NCBI RefSeq assembly: GCF_001042905.1
Contig: NZ_JYLB01000008.1
Span: 248,001 to 312,000 of the forward strand
DNA from: Pseudomonas lini
GTDB taxonomy: Bacteria; Pseudomonadota; Gammaproteobacteria; Pseudomonadales; Pseudomonadaceae
Length of the DNA stretch: 64,000 nt
Direction of reading: 5' to 3'
The position numbers were made by a program, and so were the translations under genes. Of the stretch, positions 8,586-16,251 are shown piece by piece. The first letter of the stretch is position 1. Every line of letters begins with the position of its first letter. The notes under the pieces were generated by a model, which made no database searches, was not told where the DNA came from, and saw only the letters and a list, made by a program, of their open reading frames with translations.

Positions 8586-11392
8586 GTCTACCGGCGGCTT
8601 TCCTGCGAGATGCACAGCAACTGATTCCTGAAGCGCGACGTTTCGACGATCCGCTGTCGACCTTGGCCTTCGGCACCGACGCCAGTTTCTACCGGCTGAT
8701 TCCGAAACTGGTGATCCGCGTCGAGTCCGAAGACGAAGTGGTGGCACTGCTCAAACTGGCGCAACGGAATCAGGTCCCAGTGACTTTCCGCGCCGCCGGT
8801 ACCAGTCTGTCTGGCCAGGCCATCAGCGATTCAGTGCTGATCGTGCTGGGGGATAACTGGAACGGTCGCGAGATTCGTGGCCAAGGTATGCAGATCCGTC
8901 TGCAACCGGGCGTGATTGGCGCCCAGGCCAACGCCTGGCTGGCACCGTTCGGTCGCAAGATCGGTCCAGACCCGGCGTCGATCAACGCCTGCAAAATCGG
9001 CGGCATCGTTGCCAACAACGCCAGCGGCATGTGCTGCGGCACAGCGCAGAACACCTATCACACACTGGCCGGAATTCGTCTGGTGCTGGCCGATGGCAGC
9101 CGTCTCGATACCGAAGACGCCGCCAGCGTGGCGGCCTTCCGTGAGAGCCACGCCGAGCTGCTGGAACGTCTGGCGACATTGGGCCGCGAGACCCGCGCCA
9201 ATGCCGAATTGGCTGCGAAAATTCGCCACAAATATCGTCTGAAAAATACCACCGGGCTGTCACTCAATGCGCTGGTGGATTTCGACGAGCCTGTGGATAT
9301 CTTGAGCCACTTGCTGGTGGGCTCCGAAGGCACGCTCGGGTTCATCAGTGCGGTGACCTACGACACGGTGATCGACCACCCGAACAAGGCGTCGGCGCTG
9401 ATCGTGTTCCCGGATGTAGAAACCTGCTGCAACGCCGTCACTGTGCTGAAAAGCCAACCCGTATCGGCGGTGGAACTGCTGGACCGTCGCAGCCTGCGCT
9501 CGGTGCAGAACAAGCCCGGCATGCCGGCTTTCGTACAACAACTGTCGACCAATGCCTGCGCCCTGCTGATCGAATCCCGCGCCGCCTCTTCCACTTTGCT
9601 CCAGGAACAACTGACGCAAATCATGGCGTCGCTGACCGGCTTCCCGGTGGAGAAGCAAGTCGACTTCACCGAAGACCCGGTGGAAAACGCCCGGCTCTGG
9701 GCGATCCGCAAGGACACCTTCCCTGCCGTCGGTGCGGTGCGCAAAACCGGCACCACGGTGATTATTGAAGACGTAACTTTCCCAGTGGAACAGCTGGCCA
9801 GCGGCGTCAACCGCTTGATCGAGCTGTTCGACAAACATCATTACGACGAAGCGATCCTTTTCGGACACGCCCTGGAAGGTAATCTGCACTTCGTCTTCAC
9901 CCAAGGCTTCAATAGCGCGGAAGAAGTCGCACGCTACCAGGCGTTCATGGACGACGTCGCGCAGTTGGTGGCCGTTGAATTCGGCGGCTCGCTGAAGGCT
10001 GAACACGGCACCGGTCGCAACATGGCGCCCTTCGTCGAACTGGAATGGGGCAGCGACGCTTACCAGTTGATGTGGCAGCTCAAACGCCTGCTCGACCCTA
10101 ACGGCATTCTCAACCCGGACGTGGTGCTCAGCGACGATCCGCAGATCCACCTCAAGCATCTGAAACCGTTGCCGGCCGCCGATGAGATTGTGGATAAGTG
10201 CATCGAGTGCGGCTTCTGCGAACCGGTGTGCCCGTCGAAAGGCCTGACGCTGACCCCGCGCCAACGCATCGTGATCTGGCGTGACATCCAGGCGAAGAAA
10301 CGCGCCGGCACAGACACCGCCGAACTGGAACAGGCCTACGAATACCAAGGCATCGATACGTGCGCCGCCACAGGCCTGTGTGCACAACGTTGCCCTGTAG
10401 GCATCAACACCGGCGAGCTGGTGAAAAAGCTCCGCGGCCGCAAAGCAACGCATACGAAAACCGCCAACTGGATTGAAGGAAATTTCGCCACCACATTGCA
10501 AGGCGCACGCTTCACCCTGCATGTCGCCAACGGTGCGCGGATGCTGTTGGGAGCGCCACGCTTGGCAAAGCTGTCAGCAACGTTGACGCGCTTATCCAAA
10601 GGCCAGGTCCCACAATGGACCAACGCCATGCCACAGCCGGAAAGAGCCATCCGTTTCAGCCCGACCGTGTCGGATGAGCGACCTCGGGTGGTGTACCTGG
10701 CGGCCTGCGTGTCGCGAGTCATGGGCCCGGCAGCGGGTGATAAAGAGCAAATGTCGCTGTACGAAAAAACCCGTGGTCTGTTGGAAAAAGCCGGTTACCA
10801 GGTAATTTTTCCGGACAACCTGGACAACCTCTGCTGCGGGCAACCGTTCGCCTCCAAGGGTTACGCCGAACAGGCTGAACACAAACGCCAGGAACTGATC
10901 GGCGCACTGCTACACGCCAGCCGCGGCGGGCTCGACCCAATCTACTGCGACACCAGCCCTTGTACCTTGCGGCTGGTTCAGGACTTGGGCGAGGTGCGGC
11001 TGGACCTGTACGACCCGGTGCGTTTCATCCGCACTCACTTGATGGATCGTCTCGATTTCACACCTCAGGAGGCGCCGATCGCGGTGCACGTCACGTGCAG
11101 CACTCAGCATCTCGGTGAGAGCCAGGCGCTGATCGATCTTGCGCGCAAATGCAGTAAAAACGTGGTCATCCCGGAAGGCATTCATTGCTGCGGTTTTGCC
11201 GGTGACAAGGGCTTCACCACCCCGCAATTGAATGCCCATTCGTTACGCACGCTCAAGGACGCGGTACAGCAATGCAGTGAGGGGATTTCCACCAGCCGTA
11301 CCTGTGAGATCGGTCTGACACAACATGGCGGAATTGACTACCACGGGCTGGTCTATCTGGTGGATCGAGTGACGCAGGCCAGGGCGACCTGA
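8582..11392 (+). CDS. dld: FAD- and (Fe-S)-binding D-lactate dehydrogenase (Dld-II type)
   Basis: The protein is 936 residues. Order of parts: FAD_binding_4 (about residues 40-180, with FRAAGTSLSGQAISD), FAD-oxidase C-terminal domain (about 270-520, ending with KAEHGTGRNMAPFVELEWG), and two 4Fe-4S motifs (CIECGFCEPVCP near 540, CAATGLCAQRCPVG near 598). C-terminal CCG domains follow, with CCGQPFASKGY near 755 and CCGFAGDKGF near 870. Such GlcD-plus-GlcF-like fusions oxidise D-lactate to pyruvate with quinone-linked electron transfer. Its place after lldEFG supports D-lactate over glycolate. The start at 8582 overlaps the lldG stop; a longer in-frame reading to 8453 lies within lldG. Confidence 0.9.
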   Translation: MSLPAAFLRDAQQLIPEARRFDDPLSTLAFGTDASFYRLIPKLVIRVESEDEVVALLKLAQRNQVPVTFRAAGTSLSGQAISDSVLIVLGDNWNGREIRGQGMQIRLQPGVIGAQANAWLAPFGRKIGPDPASINACKIGGIVANNASGMCCGTAQNTYHTLAGIRLVLADGSRLDTEDAASVAAFRESHAELLERLATLGRETRANAELAAKIRHKYRLKNTTGLSLNALVDFDEPVDILSHLLVGSEGTLGFISAVTYDTVIDHPNKASALIVFPDVETCCNAVTVLKSQPVSAVELLDRRSLRSVQNKPGMPAFVQQLSTNACALLIESRAASSTLLQEQLTQIMASLTGFPVEKQVDFTEDPVENARLWAIRKDTFPAVGAVRKTGTTVIIEDVTFPVEQLASGVNRLIELFDKHHYDEAILFGHALEGNLHFVFTQGFNSAEEVARYQAFMDDVAQLVAVEFGGSLKAEHGTGRNMAPFVELEWGSDAYQLMWQLKRLLDPNGILNPDVVLSDDPQIHLKHLKPLPAADEIVDKCIECGFCEPVCPSKGLTLTPRQRIVIWRDIQAKKRAGTDTAELEQAYEYQGIDTCAATGLCAQRCPVGINTGELVKKLRGRKATHTKTANWIEGNFATTLQGARFTLHVANGARMLLGAPRLAKLSATLTRLSKGQVPQWTNAMPQPERAIRFSPTVSDERPRVVYLAACVSRVMGPAAGDKEQMSLYEKTRGLLEKAGYQVIFPDNLDNLCCGQPFASKGYAEQAEHKRQELIGALLHASRGGLDPIYCDTSPCTLRLVQDLGEVRLDLYDPVRFIRTHLMDRLDFTPQEAPIAVHVTCSTQHLGESQALIDLARKCSKNVVIPEGIHCCGFAGDKGFTTPQLNAHSLRTLKDAVQQCSEGISTSRTCEIGLTQHGGIDYHGLVYLVDRVTQARAT

Positions 11393-11521
11393 AGAAAAAT
11401 AGAACCCTGACGCATCGTCGCAGTCCACCGATCAAGTCCCGCAAACGTGGGACCCTTCCCAAAATTGGCAGCCCGTCCTGATGGCCAGCGATGCCTGGAC
11501 CCTCAGTTCAAGGAGATACAC

Positions 11522-11794
11522 ATGAAACGCTCTGTACTGTTAGGTCTGTTCGTTACTGCCTCAATGCTGGCGTCTCCCTCGTTTGCCGCCGAAGACCTCT
11601 GTGCGGTCAACTTGAAAACCATCGAAAATGCCAAGTCACAGACTCCCCCAGAGATGACTGATCAGGTAATGGAAAGCGTCACGAAAGCCAAAGCCGATCA
11701 GGCAAAAGGCACCAAGGAAGGGACTGATGATTGCATAGCCGAGACCGAACAAACTATCCAGCAACTCAAGAACGCGAACAAAGGCGGGAAGTAA
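11522..11794 (+). CDS. Small secreted two-cysteine protein, paralogue 1
   Basis: The protein is 90 residues. A signal peptide (MKRSVLLGLFVTASMLASPS, cleavage probably after FAA) is followed by about 65 residues predicted as two charged helices. The mature part has one cysteine near its start (EDLCAV) and one near the second helix (DDCIAE), suggesting a helical hairpin closed by a disulfide in the periplasm. AAGGAG lies about eight bases before the ATG. It is clearly related in layout to the gene at 12101, and in both the first cysteine follows acidic residues. I do not recognise a named family and no function can be given. Confidence 0.8.
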   Translation: MKRSVLLGLFVTASMLASPSFAAEDLCAVNLKTIENAKSQTPPEMTDQVMESVTKAKADQAKGTKEGTDDCIAETEQTIQQLKNANKGGK

Positions 11795-11802
11795 TCCAGC
11801 AC

Positions 11803-11826
11803 AAGGCCAACCTTCGGGTTGGCCTT
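11803..11826 (+). terminator. Hairpin after the first small secreted protein
   Basis: A perfect 10-bp stem, AAGGCCAACC with GGTTGGCCTT, is closed by a TTCG tetraloop. It lies nine bases after the stop codon. The downstream T-run is poor, but UUCG-capped stems of this kind are typical of terminators. Confidence 0.7.
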
Positions 11827-12100
11827 CTGAGCCATGTAAACCCTAAGCTTGCGGAGCATCAGGCAGACTCACGACTGCTTCGCGGCCGAACGCAGCCTCG
11901 CGAGCTCGGCAGCTGCAACAGATTGCATTTCGTCTTAACTGACTGGCATCAGGCGTTTCTTGTCCCTTTTTCACACCCGCATCCCGGAAAAATCTTTCAC
12001 CCCATCGCCAGCAAAAACAGAACCCTTGCCCACCCCCACAGTCCATTTGTTAAGCCCCAATCAGCGTGGCCCATCCCTACCCCCGTTCCAGGAGATACCC
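11827..12100. other. Non-coding stretch between the two small secreted protein genes
   Basis: Beyond the terminator I see no supported gene. The last 20 bases hold the ribosome site of the next gene, with CCAGGAGA about six bases before the ATG. The leader upstream of this gene has the same CCGTTCCAGGAGATAC style as the first gene (TCAAGGAGATACAC), consistent with duplication of the gene together with its leader. No convincing promoter could be assigned. Confidence 0.5.
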
Positions 12101-12376
12101 ATGAAGCGTTCCGCCCTGGCTGGACTGCTCATCGCTGCAACAATGCTGGCCTCCTCCGCATACGCCTCAAACGATAGCGATCAATGCGTAATGAAGCTCC
12201 AGGAAGTCAACAGCAAGCTGTCCAGCGCAGCCACGCTGGACGCCGCCACCAAAGGTGTCGTCATCACCAAAGTCGAACAAGCCAAGGCCGCCCACGCTGC
12301 CAACAATGACAAAGAGTGTGTTTCCCTGACGCAGCAGGCGCTTCAGGACATTCAAAGCCACTTGAATAGCCATTAG
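12101..12376 (+). CDS. Small secreted two-cysteine protein, paralogue 2
   Basis: The protein is 91 residues. The signal peptide begins MKRSALAGLLIAATMLASSA and probably ends at AYA. The mature protein is about 70 residues, with cysteines in DSDQCVMKL and NDKECVSLT and two predicted helices between and after them. It shares the signal peptide, length and cysteine spacing of the gene at 11522, so the pair probably arose by duplication and divergence. It is the last gene before ssrA. No known domain was recognised; a periplasmic helical-hairpin protein is the most that can be said. Confidence 0.8.
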   Translation: MKRSALAGLLIAATMLASSAYASNDSDQCVMKLQEVNSKLSSAATLDAATKGVVITKVEQAKAAHAANNDKECVSLTQQALQDIQSHLNSH

Positions 12377-12412
12377 CGCCGGGCCAGATAACACGCAGGT
12401 AAGGACAGAAGG

Positions 12413-12441
12413 TCGACTCGCCGCGCGCATTGGCGTACACT
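12413..12441 (+). promoter_or_regulatory. Candidate ssrA promoter
   Basis: TCGACT (12413-12418) and TACACT (12436-12441), separated by 17 bases, lie upstream of the tmRNA gene. Transcription would begin near 12448, and the roughly 26-base leader would contain the hairpin CCTGCTG-gttacaca-CAGCAGG (12449-12470) before the mature 5' end. This is consensus-based only. Confidence 0.45.
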
Positions 12442-12473
12442 GCGCTTGCCTGCTGGTTACACACAGCAGGTTC

Positions 12474-12867
12474 GGGGCCGTTTAGGATTCGACGCCGGTT
12501 GCGAAACTTTAGGTGCATGCCGAGTTGGTAACAGAACTCGTAAATCCACTGTTGCAACTTTCTATAGTTGCCAATGACGAAACCTACGGGGAATACGCTC
12601 TCGCTGCGTAAGCAGCCTTAGCCCTTCCCTCCTGGTACCTTCGGGTCCAGCAATCATCAGGGGATGTCTGTAAACCCAAAGTGATTGTCATATAGAACAG
12701 AATCGCCGTGCAGTACGTTGTGGACGAAGCGGCTAAAACTTACACAACTCGCCCAAAGCACCCTGCCCGTCGGGTCGCTGAGGGTTAACTTAATAGACAC
12801 GGCTACGCATGTAGTACCGACAGCGGAGTACTGGCGGACGGGGGTTCAAATCCCCCCGGCTCCACCA
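12474..12867 (+). ncRNA. ssrA: Transfer-messenger RNA (tmRNA)
   Basis: The gene spans about 394 bases. The 5' end GGGGCCGTTTAGGATTCGAC and the 3' end GGGTTCAAATCC...CGGCTCCACCA form the tRNA-Ala-like domain with an encoded CCA. The reading frame from the resume codon GCC at 12570 to the TAA at 12609-12611 encodes the tag A-NDETYGEYALAA, with the expected ALAA end recognised by ClpXP-type proteases. With SmpB it rescues stalled ribosomes and marks the incomplete protein for degradation. The 3' end of the gene is the left copy of a 56-base repeat that marks an integration event downstream. Confidence 0.97.
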
Positions 12868-12920
12868 ATCGAAGCTAACAAAGCCCGCCAAGTGCGGGCT
12901 TTGTTGCATCTGGGGTTTGG
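12865..12920. repeat. Left copy of the island-flanking direct repeat (attL-like)
   Basis: This 56-base sequence starts with the last CCA of ssrA and runs through the ssrA terminator to TGGGGTTTGG. It recurs at 15535-15590 with three mismatches. ssrA 3' ends are a standard integration site for tyrosine-recombinase elements, so the pair is best read as the ends of an integrated element, now without an integrase. Confidence 0.75.
12877..12905 (+). terminator. ssrA terminator
   Basis: AACAAAGCCCGC pairs with GCGGGCTTTGTT around a five-base loop, ten bases after the CCA end of tmRNA. A mutated copy of the same hairpin is found at 15547-15575 inside the right repeat. Confidence 0.85.
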
Positions 12921-12945
12921 TAAATTGTCGGCCACCCCGCATCCC

Positions 12946-12972
12946 CTGTAGGAGCGAGGCTTGCCCGCGAAG
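12946..12972. repeat. Single REP half-element
   Basis: The sequence CTGTAGGAGCGAGGCTTGCC followed by CGCGAAG is one arm of the REPIN found in full at 45722-45804. It stands alone here, just after the left repeat. Confidence 0.8.
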
Positions 12973-13044
12973 AGGCCAACCAGACCCGCACAAATCGCCC
13001 GTGGCCAAAGATGCAACCGTCGCAGCGACCGCCCTCGGAAATGC

Positions 13045-13405
13045 CTTGCGCCAAGGCCTCCTGATCATCGACGTGCAGTCTGCTTCGCCCCAATGGTTTA
13101 TCGACGGCATCCAGACTCTCATCGGGCGACGGCAACCTGATCCAGGCCGACGGTATCGTCATCACGCACGTTTATGCGCCTTCCCCCGGAAACCATCGAC
13201 TATTTGAAATAGCCTTCCGGTGGATCGGATATTGGTCTGCGGCCTTCAGACGGAGACCTGCTGCCTGACGGCTGGGTTTGCGCTATTTGATGCGAGATTG
13301 CAGCCGACGCCGATTACCGATTTGACGGTGGGTTCGTCAGTGGATCGAACGGGCGGGTTGAGAATTAGGCTTGTCAGCATCACTTTAAGCACATGGCGGA
13401 GGTGA
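13045..13405 (+). pseudogene. Decayed isochorismatase-family cysteine hydrolase
   Basis: Fragments of one protein can be followed across reading frames: LLIIDVQSASPQWFIDGIQ at the start, then after a frame change LIQADGIVI and PETIDYLK, and a C-terminal piece VDRILVCGLQTETCCLTAG followed by FALFDA and LTDLTVGSSVDR. These match the start (LLIIDVQ with the catalytic Asp), middle and end (QTETC with the nucleophilic Cys) of isochorismatase-like hydrolases. Roughly 50 or more residues between the first and second fragments are missing, and there are frameshifts and an in-frame stop. It therefore cannot make a working enzyme. It lies between the two flanking repeats but looks like an ordinary pseudomonad gene. 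Confidence 0.75.
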
Positions 13406-13759
13406 GTCACCAGTAACACGACATTTGTTAGTTATCTGGAAACCCGACTTTGTTAGCGGGTGAACTCCCAGCTTAGTGAACCGGTGAACCCGGTGAACTG
13501 CTGTTCATCTGTGCAATTTACCCTACGAAACGGCGGTAATCTGATCATCGTTACCGATGCGGTAACGATGCCCTCTTTTCTTCAACGTCCTTTCAATTTC
13601 AACGTTGAAATTTCAGTAAGCTGGTACCCCTGCCACTAACAAGATCCCGCGGGTTTCCGACCCCCTGTGTACCCGAAAGCGTCAGGGGCCCCCGCTGTTT
13701 ATGCGCTCTGAAAACCTAATATTCTCAGTGGGCCTAGCCGGCGATGCATCGATCTAGGT
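13406..13759. other. Non-coding region with two strong palindromes upstream of the island gene pair
   Basis: No gene is supported. The region holds an 11-bp perfect inverted repeat with a three-base spacer (13546-13570, arms CATCGTTACCG and CGGTAACGATG). It also holds an 18-base perfect palindrome, AATTTCAACGTTGAAATT (13595-13612). Both lie upstream of the membrane protein gene and are candidate operators or small-RNA stems. The base composition is noticeably richer in A and T than the lactate operon. Confidence 0.55.
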
Positions 13760-14590
13760 ATGGTTCCATCCCGTCAAAATAAGCAGGGATGCACTGTGTT
13801 CTGGAAGAAAGATAAATCGATCCGCGTCGAGTTAGTGACCCCTATCACCCTCGTAGCTCAAAATCCTCTCGTATCGCCGCCGGACAAAACTTCCCCCGAG
13901 AAAACATCCGAACTGAAGAGATCCGAAACCAACATTGACTTGGCATTTAAGCTCATCAATTACGCCGGCCTAGGCCTTCAAGCAGCGCTCGTGGTGTATG
14001 GCTACTCTCTTCTGGTTGGCTATTACAATGGCTTTGGTATCGATACCAACGAAATAGCCTTGAGTACGCCTAGCCTCCTTCTCTATGGCTACATCAACCT
14101 ATTCTCTGGCGCGCTGGCCGCGGCGAACTACGTCCCAATAATCGGCCCAGGCATCCTTGCCTTTTGCTTCATCGCAGTAGCGGCGGCTTTTGTAGTGCTT
14201 GTGGTCAAGAATGCAAGGGTAGATACCGTTATCGGTCTAGCTTGCTGGATAGGCTTTCTGATTTTCATGGCCTTTTTTGCCCCAGCGATGGGTGTCCAAC
14301 AGGGCATAAAAATGAGCAAGGCTGATGTGAAAGGCTTTACTCCTCAGGAACTTAGTAAAGGCCTAGACAAGCAACACTCTCTCACCACGGATAAGGGAAC
14401 GAAACTGATCGGGACGCTCATCCTGGCTGACGGCAAGAGCACATTTCTTCTAGTCGATAGAACCGTGTACAAGGTAGACAGTGCGCGCGGCCGTGTACTG
14501 CGGGAGACCCTACTGTCGCCTAAGCCAGACCCGATTCAATCAACAAAACAAGAGAGTCGGAAAATTGAGAGTACAGAGGATGTGCAATGA
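13760..14590 (+). CDS. Four-helix membrane protein of unknown function, partner of the DUF4062 gene
   Basis: The protein is up to 276 residues. An N-terminal cytoplasmic part of about 60 residues is followed by four hydrophobic segments: around INYAGLGLQAALVVYGYSLL, PSLLLYGYINLFSGALAAA, GILAFCFIAVAAAFVVLVV and IGLACWIGFLIFMAFFAPA. A soluble C-terminal domain of about 85 residues follows, with the beta-rich stretch LIGTLILADGKSTFLLVDRT. A GTG near 13796 (VFWKKDK) preceded by GCAGGGA is an alternative start. It overlaps the DUF4062 gene by ATGA, so the two are one unit. I do not recognise a family. Its place in an ssrA-linked insertion and its codon style unlike its neighbours suggest horizontal transfer. 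Confidence 0.8.
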   Translation: MVPSRQNKQGCTVFWKKDKSIRVELVTPITLVAQNPLVSPPDKTSPEKTSELKRSETNIDLAFKLINYAGLGLQAALVVYGYSLLVGYYNGFGIDTNEIALSTPSLLLYGYINLFSGALAAANYVPIIGPGILAFCFIAVAAAFVVLVVKNARVDTVIGLACWIGFLIFMAFFAPAMGVQQGIKMSKADVKGFTPQELSKGLDKQHSLTTDKGTKLIGTLILADGKSTFLLVDRTVYKVDSARGRVLRETLLSPKPDPIQSTKQESRKIESTEDVQ

Positions 14591-15426
14591 GCTATACCGC
14601 TGAAACCTTCAATGTGATGATCGCGTCTCCAGGTGATGTTGCTTCCGAACGAGCAATTGTTCGTGACGTCATATATGAGTGGAATGCGGTCAACTCAAGC
14701 TCGAGGAAGATTGTTTTACTACCTATTGGATGGGAGTCCCATTCATCTCCTGAGATGGGTGCCCCGCCGCAAGCAATCATCAACAAACAAATCGTTGAAA
14801 ATTGCGACCTACTTGTAGGGGTATTCTGGACGCGAATCGGTACCGCCACTGATGGCTATGCGAGCGGCACAGTCGAGGAATTGGAAAGGCATATCGAATC
14901 TGGAAAACCCGCAATGCTTTATTTCTCCTCTCAACCTGTGGCCATGGATATGGTCGACTTGGAGCAGGTGGCAAGCGTTAAAAAATTCAAAGCTGATTGC
15001 CAACGCCGGGGTCTGTACGAAAGCTATGACAGTCATGCTGACTTTAAAACGAAGCTCTACCGCCAGCTGCAATTGAAAGTGAATCAACATCCCCTATTTT
15101 ACAAACCTGAAAATTCGCCGGTTACAGAACTAGTTGAGTCCAAAACGGAAATTCCCGAACTGACAGCTGAAGCCCGGGTTTTGCTGAAGCAAGCGAGTCA
15201 GGATCCGCATGGAATCATCATGTATCTCCGTCACCTGAACGGCACCAATGTGCAGACAAATGGCAAAAATTTCGTCGGCAGTCGGGACAGGCGCGAAATT
15301 GCAAAGTGGGAGCATGCCCTCGACAATTTGCGCGCTAAAGGATTGGTCGTTGAACGAGGTGACAAAGGGGAGATGAACGAGCTCACAAATCTTGGCTTTC
15401 AGATCGCTGATATGATCGAGCTTTAA
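14587..15426 (+). CDS. DUF4062 domain protein with C-terminal winged-helix-like region
   Basis: The protein is 279 residues. The N-terminal part (about residues 5-125) has the DUF4062 hallmarks: VMIASPGDVASERAIVRDVI, then GAPPQAIINKQIVENCDLLV, GVFWTRIGT, and YASGTVEELERHIESGKPAM followed by LYFS. The order ASPGDV...CDLLVG...SGTVEE...GKP resembles Rossmannoid TIR/deoxyribosyltransferase-like enzymes in which the Glu is catalytic; this is inference. The C-terminal part (about 185-279; LTAEARVLLKQASQDPHGII to GLVVERGDKGEMNELTNLGF) reads as a winged helix. Together with the overlapping membrane gene it could be a stress-sensing or anti-phage pair, but no activity is shown. Confidence 0.82.
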   Translation: MSYTAETFNVMIASPGDVASERAIVRDVIYEWNAVNSSSRKIVLLPIGWESHSSPEMGAPPQAIINKQIVENCDLLVGVFWTRIGTATDGYASGTVEELERHIESGKPAMLYFSSQPVAMDMVDLEQVASVKKFKADCQRRGLYESYDSHADFKTKLYRQLQLKVNQHPLFYKPENSPVTELVESKTEIPELTAEARVLLKQASQDPHGIIMYLRHLNGTNVQTNGKNFVGSRDRREIAKWEHALDNLRAKGLVVERGDKGEMNELTNLGFQIADMIEL

Positions 15427-15840
15427 ACCTAATTAAGCTTAGGAGAAGGGAGCGTGCTGTATCCCCAGAAATTGAACTATTGGCGAGAACCAATAAAATC
15501 GGGGATAAAAAAGCCGAGTTCAAACGGCCCCGGCCCAATCGAAGCTAACAAAGCCCGCCAATTGCGGGTTTTGTTGCATCTGGTGTTTGGCATCAAACAC
15601 TCATCGGCACCCAGCCCAATGTCGTCACCGTCGAACGCCATGAAAAATCCAGAACCTCCTTCTGAAACAATTCTGGCTGGCTCCCCGCTCCGTCCTAGGA
15701 AATTTCCCTCAAGTTGTGGCGAACTCCATGAACTGGCAAGTAACAATCCAAGAAGATAACCTTCCATCTTCGCTGCAACCCGGCGGACGGTTTTGACAGG
15801 CCGAAATAGCGTAGGGCCCCTAAATCAATGGAACGCCCTT
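15427..15840. other. Non-coding junction: right end of the insertion and start of the duplicated DUF6124 upstream region
   Basis: After the DUF4062 stop there is a short leader-like stretch, then a decayed copy of the ssrA 3' end and terminator (right repeat at 15535-15590). From 15698 onward the sequence is duplicated at 16735, upstream of the second DUF6124 gene. The duplicated part contains a GGAAATTTCC palindrome (15698-15707) and a TTGACA (15793-15798) without a good -10. No gene is supported. Confidence 0.6.
15535..15590. repeat. Right copy of the island-flanking direct repeat (attR-like)
   Basis: It matches 12865-12920 at 53 of 56 positions, including the ssrA terminator hairpin. The preceding bases (GAGTTCAAACGGCCCCGGC) look like a degenerate copy of the ssrA T-arm and acceptor end (GGGTTCAAATCCCCCCGGC). 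This supports an integration that duplicated the 3' end of ssrA and left this copy to decay. Confidence 0.75.
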
Positions 15841-16215
15841 ATGAAAAAGACCACCCGAAATCCACTTGAAAACCCAGCCATTTCAGAATCGGAAGAACTC
15901 GACCTGACCCAACTCTCCAAAGCCACCCAACGCGCCGTCAGCGCCCGCTTGCGCGACCCGAAACAGCCCGATCCCGTGAGCCATGTTTTCACCATCCTCC
16001 CTGACGTCGACACACCCACCCTGCTCGCTCACGCCAGTGAAACCCTTGCCTCCATGAATGTCATGACCACCGACTTGGCCGACCAGCTCGAAGGCTCGCA
16101 TCGCAACGTGGCGTTGGCGACCCAGCAACTGGCCGTGCTGGCCGAGATGTTGATCAATCGAGCGCTGGACAACCTCGATTCGCCCCTGCCTTCGGTCACG
16201 CCCGTCTGCCACTGA
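15841..16215 (+). CDS. DUF6124 family protein, copy 1
   Basis: The protein is 124 residues and starts MKKTTRNPLENPAISE. The conserved block DVDTPTLLAHASETLASMNV, followed by MTTDLADQLEGSHRNVALAT, is characteristic of the DUF6124 proteins common in Pseudomonas. The polar, proline-rich N-terminus is probably disordered and the second half helical. The function is unknown. The ATG at 15841 was chosen because the same context, AACGCCCTTATGAAAAA, is kept in the second copy at 16880. It is followed after 36 bases by a small helical gene that seems to be its partner. Confidence 0.85.
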   Translation: MKKTTRNPLENPAISESEELDLTQLSKATQRAVSARLRDPKQPDPVSHVFTILPDVDTPTLLAHASETLASMNVMTTDLADQLEGSHRNVALATQQLAVLAEMLINRALDNLDSPLPSVTPVCH

Positions 16216-16251
16216 GTGATCACGCTCGTTGATCGAAATGGAGGTTTTGTC

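Noticed and set aside
9260..10522. Minus-strand frame (420 codons) inside dld
   Set aside because: Mirror of the high-GC dld gene with no recognisable protein features.
12868..15590. Integrase, transposase or phage structural genes in the ssrA insertion
   Set aside because: None could be found in any frame; the only genes are the membrane protein, the DUF4062 protein and the isochorismatase relic.
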